A stretch of 64,000 nt of DNA. Origin: Nageia nagi. Taxonomy: Eukaryota > Pinophyta. Each line of letters begins with the position of its first letter. Position 1 is the stretch's first letter. This document shows positions 59,536 to 64,000 of this stretch, piece after piece. The stretch is taken from assembly GCA_050084985.1 (NCBI GenBank), contig JBITNC010000001.1:142228001-142292000 (forward strand), read 5' to 3'. Under the pieces are notes generated by a model that made no database searches, was not told where the DNA came from, and worked only from the letters and a program-made list of their open reading frames with translations. A program made the translations under genes and the position numbers.

Positions 59536-59635
59536 NNNNNNNNNNNNNNNNNNNNNNNNNNNNNNNNNNNNNNNNNNNNNNNNNNNNNNNNNNNNNNNNN
59601 NNNNNNNNNNNNNNNNNNNNNNNNNNNNNNNNNNN
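59536..59635. other. Assembly gap (100 N)
   Basis: Exactly 100 N, the conventional placeholder for a scaffold gap of unknown size. Reading frames crossing it are meaningless. Confidence 1.
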
Positions 59636-60349
59636 GGGGTGCTTGACCATAGGACGAGCATTAGCTCTATGAATGGGCATGTAACTTGGGGGGACATCGA
59701 TGGGATCTGGACCTTAGATCACCAAATGTGATGGGTTATCTGGGATGTATTCAGTCTTTACGTATAGTGTATTTGGAGTAATCGAAAGGATTCCATGGTG
59801 TCGCATTTCTTGAATCACTTAGCAACATCATACTTGATCTTCTAAATGGTTATTTGGGGGTATGGTATCAAGATATCATAATAGAAAGATATTTGTGAAC
59901 TAGCAAAAATTTTATAGAAGGATCATCCTATCTGAAAATAATACTATTCCTTCATTTCCATATATGGAAAAGCAACCCAACTTTGAACATGTGTCATAGC
60001 TTACTGAAGGAGTATTGAAAGTAAGAGGGTCTCCAAGTAAAGCATGCTGCCATAAAAAATCATAAGAAAGATAAGGTGCAAATAAGGTTAATATCCATGC
60101 CTAGGATTTGGAAGCTTGGGGGAATGACTAAAAGAGTGCATGTTAGACTTAGAATCTTAAAAATAAGGACATCTTGGGTCAAGAATCCCTAGATGGGTGA
60201 TGTGAGAACCAACAGGTAAACCTTGACACAATAGAATTCAAGAAAAGAAGGTTTTTTTTGGCACCATGTAAGACTCCTGGAAGTCATGTTAAACCTCAAT
60301 TTCCAACATGTATGTGTACAAACTAAATCCCATTTCATATTAAGTTTAG
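59636..60349. other. Unassigned region after the gap
   Basis: No clear gene. On the minus strand, scattered readings near 60000-60120 could be the decayed 3' end of the adjacent LINE, but no diagnostic motif is visible. Confidence 0.35.
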
Positions 60350-62260
60350 GAACTATGGGAAAAATAGGTGAAAACTAATGAAAACCATGCTTGGTCTTAT
60401 AATCACACAATAGAATATTATCATACCACTCCTAGTATTTCCACCAAAATCGTTGAAATCGACCACTAATTTTGGGTCAAAAATAAAGTGGCATGAGATC
60501 CACGTTGTATAAAAAGTTACCTTATCCTTATTTTCCAAGCCAAACATGCACTTGAAATTATCCCAGGAGAGCCAATACCTTGAAGAAGAATTGAAAAAAT
60601 CCATAAAAATGACCACACCTTTTAAAAAAAAGCTTGATCAGCCTTATCTCTTAGGGGAACCCCTGAGGTAATGAAATTATGAATGAAAAATTTTTATGCT
60701 TTATTACATTTGAAGGCATGAATAATCCATTTGGTACATAAAGCCATGAATTTCCTTTTATAGTTAAACAATCCCATACCACCAAAAATTTTATCTAAAT
60801 AATAGACATCCTAGGAAACTCTATGACAACCTTTCTTTTCTAAGGTATAAGCCCAAAAAAAATTCCTTAAAAGGTTTTCCAACTTATTGCAACAAGCTCA
60901 GGAAGGAACCTAGCATGAGGAGTAGTAAACATGAGTGGATACAAGGACTTTAGAATAAATTTGAAATTTCCCAACCAAAGAATATTTTTTATAGCCCAAT
61001 CTCCAATTTCTCTTCAACTTTGGTGATCACATATGTCCAAAGTTGAGATGGTGAACCTTGAAAGGAAAAGGGGATACCTAGAAACTTGAACACTTCTCCA
61101 CACAAAATGCAACTCCATTCGAATGAATCAAACCAATGAGGTTGGGGTAAAAAGGATTGTCTATAATAGGTAGCCTTGTGCCACTAATACTAGAGCCTAA
61201 ATTTTATAAAAAATGTCTAAATATGAGAATTATTGTGAAACCAAATTCTTCTCCTCCTACATAGTTAAAAATTTTCATTAGCAAAATGAACATTAATTAA
61301 TTGCCCAAAATTACTTAGGAAAGTTATCCCTCTAAGCATACTAAGATAATATTTGTTAAATAACAAATATCCAAATGCTTTAGCTTCCAAAATAAAAAGA
61401 GAGGGGACCAAAGTACACCCCTAATGGATAGAGCGATGTAATCTAATAGCCTTTGAATAAGAATTATTAAGAGACAAAACTACTAAAGCATATTGAAACA
61501 ACATGTGCACTATATGCACAAAGTAGGGACCAAACCCAATAGATTCAAGCATAGATAAAATGAAAATCCATTCAATTTGGTCATATGATTTTTTAAAATC
61601 TATTTTGATAAATAGAGCATGTTTATTTAATAACCAATCCCATTCCATGTCTTCCCATACTATTAACATATTATCCAATATGTATCTATTCTAAATAAGA
61701 CCAATTTGCTCTAGTTTAATAATGATGGGAAGCAAAGTATGAAGCCATAGAGCCAAAGCTTTAGAAATAATATTGTAATTGATATTAAACAAAGTGATAG
61801 GATTCCAACTAGTAATAAGGCTAAGATTGTTAGACTTAGGAATAAACTTGATGTTATCTCAATTGATCAAGGACCCAAGTGACCCAGAGAGCATGGTCTT
61901 AGTATAAACTTTATGCAAATTAGAACCTGTAAATTCCCATCATGCTTTGTAAAAATCATAGGAAAATCCATCTAATCTTGAATCTTCACCATCTACCATT
62001 TGATACAAGGCTATAGATAATTCTTAAAGACAAAGGGGTTTATCACACTCCAATTAATGAACTTGAAATTGTCTAGTCAGAATAACATCTTACAAGCTTG
62101 AAGAGCAACCAATCTATTAAGGGAATATTGCTCAATGAAAATGACCTAGGTATAATGATTAGTGAAAGAACTAGTAATAACGAGGAGGTAAGTGAGCCTA
62201 GTACCATGATCCATGAGGGATTTGAATTGATTTGATTTTCTAGGAGGCCTTAATCTTTGA
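60350..62260 (-). pseudogene. LINE (L1-type) ORF2 reverse transcriptase remnant
   Basis: The minus-strand reading runs through LDGFSYDFYKA, IKFIPKSNN, TLFNINYNIISKALALWL, LEQIGL, RYILDNMLIVWEDMEW, ALFIKIDFKKSYDQIEW and IHR. These are in the order of plant L1 RT blocks 0-4 (family: FYK-LW, LIPK, PISL-N--YKI--K-L--RL, QTGFV-GR-I-DN, KIDF-KAYDR). The later catalytic FADD region is decayed; the segment near 60880-60770 has FFWAYTLEKKG and MGLFNYKRKFMALCTKWI, the C-terminal part. Stops and frameshifts throughout. Confidence 0.8.
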
Positions 62261-62447
62261 AAGAATTCTTTGGATACCTAATCTCCAATTTCAAGCAATG
62301 AAGTTAGGATTTGATATGAGCACCTTTAGCTTCACACATTTTAATTATTTTGATCTTATGATGAATTTTAGTAGCATGTATTTGAAGAAAAGTATTAAAA
62401 GGGCTAAGTCAAGGTGGAATGTCACACTAGAAAGCTCATTTTGCAAG
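62261..62447. other. Spacer between the LINE remnant and module copy 2
   Basis: No feature recognised. It may contain more decayed LINE sequence. Confidence 0.3.
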
Positions 62448-62536
62448 GCTTCAATGAATTCCTAGCCAAGTCCACTCAATGATGGGATTGGAGATGAGAA
62501 TACAAAAGGACAGACATGGTGAATGTAATGTAGACT

Positions 62537-62746
62537 TCATAATATTAGAGAAAGTAAATGTAAAAATGGATTGAATGCATCAATGTCCAAATTACAAAGT
62601 GATGAAAATGTATCCCTCTTCCTGAAAGTGAACATTTTGTTATGGAGGGGGAGGTCATCCATCTTCATCAGTTTCTCCAGTATGAATGAGAAGGTAAGAG
62701 AGGCAAATTTGTCCCCTTTATTCATTGAGGTCATCCCTTTTTCCAT
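62537..62746 (-). pseudogene. Copy 2 version of the module ORF
   Basis: The frame starts MEKGMTS and stays homologous to 19897-19589 for about 65 residues, then meets a stop. It is shorter than copy 1. Function unknown. Confidence 0.3.
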
Positions 62747-63359
62747 TTTTTAAAACTTGATCAGTGATAAAAGGGTAGAAACCATTGAAGGTAGTAAATT
62801 GGGAAAGGATTAGATGATGAATGCATGGTATGTGGGATAAAAAAAAGACCACACATAATGGGATATGTCTTCACTCTCCTCAAGCTCTCACACTACTTTT
62901 TCATTCCCAACATAACATACTTGTACTAATTCATTAGAAAATAACATTTTATTCATAATTTATAATTAAATATTAATGATTAATATGTGATTAAGAATAT
63001 TGTAATAGATGAAAATATAAGAATTGTATATTTAGTTGTATGGGTGATATTTTTAATTTATTTTTATTTAAAATATTAAAAGAAAAATAATATTTATTAC
63101 AATTAAATTTATTAAATATTATAAATATGTAATTAGTTTGTATTGTTTTTTTAGAATATTTATTTATTTCTTCATATTTTTATTCATAGTCAATGGGATC
63201 ATGTTTATCAAGTAATATAATATCTTGGTAATGCATAATCAATATTTTTAATTTGATAATATTTGAGATCCAAAAACAAAATAATAATGCATGATATTGT
63301 ATGCAAATAAGTGAAATCTATATTATTTGATGTTCATAATTCTAAAATATAAATCATGT

Positions 63360-63485
63360 GAGGGGAGTTGGAGAGCCAAGTGGGTATTTGGGTGGGAATC
63401 TTGGGTGAATTTGATGGTAGAGAACCCCAAAGACATGAAATATAATTTCAAGGTATAAATCTAAATGGATGGACTACCATAAAAA
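63360..63485 (+). mobile_element. Small poly(A)-tailed retro-insertion
   Basis: This 126-bp segment is absent from module copy 1. It ends in an A run and is flanked by 16-bp direct repeats with one mismatch (63344-63359 and 63486-63501, AAAATATAAA(T/G)CATGT). These are marks of LINE-mediated insertion. The inserted sequence (GGGTGGGAATCTTGGGTGAA inside) is richer in G than its surroundings and has no tRNA-like head, so it could be a SINE fragment, a truncated LINE or a small processed pseudogene. Confidence 0.75.
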
Positions 63486-64000
63486 AAAATATAAAGCATG
63501 TAGTATATGAAAATTCCAAAGAGAATGTAAAGTATTTAAGAGTTCACATATAGTTAATATTGAAGGTAGTATATATAAAAATAAAAGAGGGCCAAGTGTT
63601 AATTTTATATAATTTTGGATTATGTCCTATATTAAGATTTTCATGTATTCCACGAAATAATATGCATAACCAATTGCTATTCATTCAATTAATACATAGG
63701 CATGTAAGTTTTGTTTATAATGCCTATATTATTGGATCTAGTTCATTAGAATACATTGAATCAATATGCATATATTAGCAATCAATATCATGTAATAAAG
63801 CATACAAATAAATATATGAAATATAATATCAAAAATCCAAGTATTAACCATTCACTAAAGGGAAACTATATTACCCATTTCTATTATTTATCTTGTCCAA
63901 ATATTATAATAAGGTATTTAATTTTCGATTTGACCATCTATTTAAGAAAAAGATCATTCAAAATATTAACTTTGAAGATTGGATCTCTATAGCAAATAAT

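Larger units (their letters stand above)
62448..64000. repeat. Repeat module, copy 2 (empty-site copy)
   Basis: It aligns in order with copy 1 blocks and continues beyond the window: the last bases GGATCTCTATAGCAAATAAT equal 31437-31456. It lacks both the 640-bp segment and the TIR transposon, so it preserves the empty target for the transposon near 63298-63307. Most CpG sites present in copy 1 are TG or CA here. Confidence 0.85.

Noticed and set aside
59463-59731. Two ORFs crossing the N run
   Set aside because: They span an assembly gap, so the translation has no meaning.

Overview
The window is plant nuclear DNA. It is very AT-rich, almost every gene-like stretch is broken by stops and frameshifts, and it is packed with layered transposable elements. 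Ty3/Gypsy elements of the Tat type (second, plant-type RNase H domain; Cx2Hx4Hx4C gag knuckle), L1-type LINEs and many decayed pentatricopeptide-repeat (PPR) fragments all point to a land plant. A large-genome gymnosperm such as a conifer is my best guess, but it is an inference. I see no intact host gene.

Layout. 1-8123: Tat-like element A on the minus strand (LTR, gag, protease, RT, RNase H, second RNase H, integrase), running off the left edge. 8124 to about 12000: the remains of element B on the plus strand, cut by A and lacking RT. 12-19.5 kb: AT-rich DNA with (TA)n tracts, diverged repeats, hairpins and a tRNA-like/SINE-like head. 19598-31462: copy 1 of a repeat module, interrupted by a 9.7-kb terminal-inverted-repeat transposon (21139-30851). 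That transposon has Mutator-like features: TIRs of about 375 bp, a near-perfect 9-bp target duplication, pieces of at least two host gene families, a miRNA-like foldback and two satellite arrays. Copy 2 of the module (62448-64000) lacks the transposon and gives the empty site. 31.9-33.2 kb: a LINE ORF1 remnant. 34.0-35.9 kb: PPR pseudogene pieces.

35877-53524 is a complete 17.6-kb Tat-type retrotransposon (element C) with LTRs of about 845 bp and a perfect 5-bp target duplication (CCATC). It sits inside a PPR pseudogene whose reading continues across the insertion. Its parts run LTR, primer site, leader, gag, protease, RT, RNase H, second RNase H, integrase, an unidentified sense ORF, and then a 712-codon antisense ORF that resembles the plant mobile domain and stays in one frame throughout. 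A 12-bp perfect hairpin, the polypurine tract and the 3' LTR follow. Coding is broken mostly by TGA, TAG and TAA codons that look like C-to-T changes from CGA, CAG and CAA, the pattern expected from decay of methylated DNA.

53.5-64 kb: the rest of the PPR pseudogene, a 4.3-kb spacer flanked by arms of about 460 bp in inverted orientation, a 100-N assembly gap (59536-59635), a minus-strand L1 LINE ORF2 remnant, and module copy 2 carrying a small poly(A)-tailed insertion. The parts do not form a pathway. The window records successive insertions, gene-fragment capture and methylation-driven decay.
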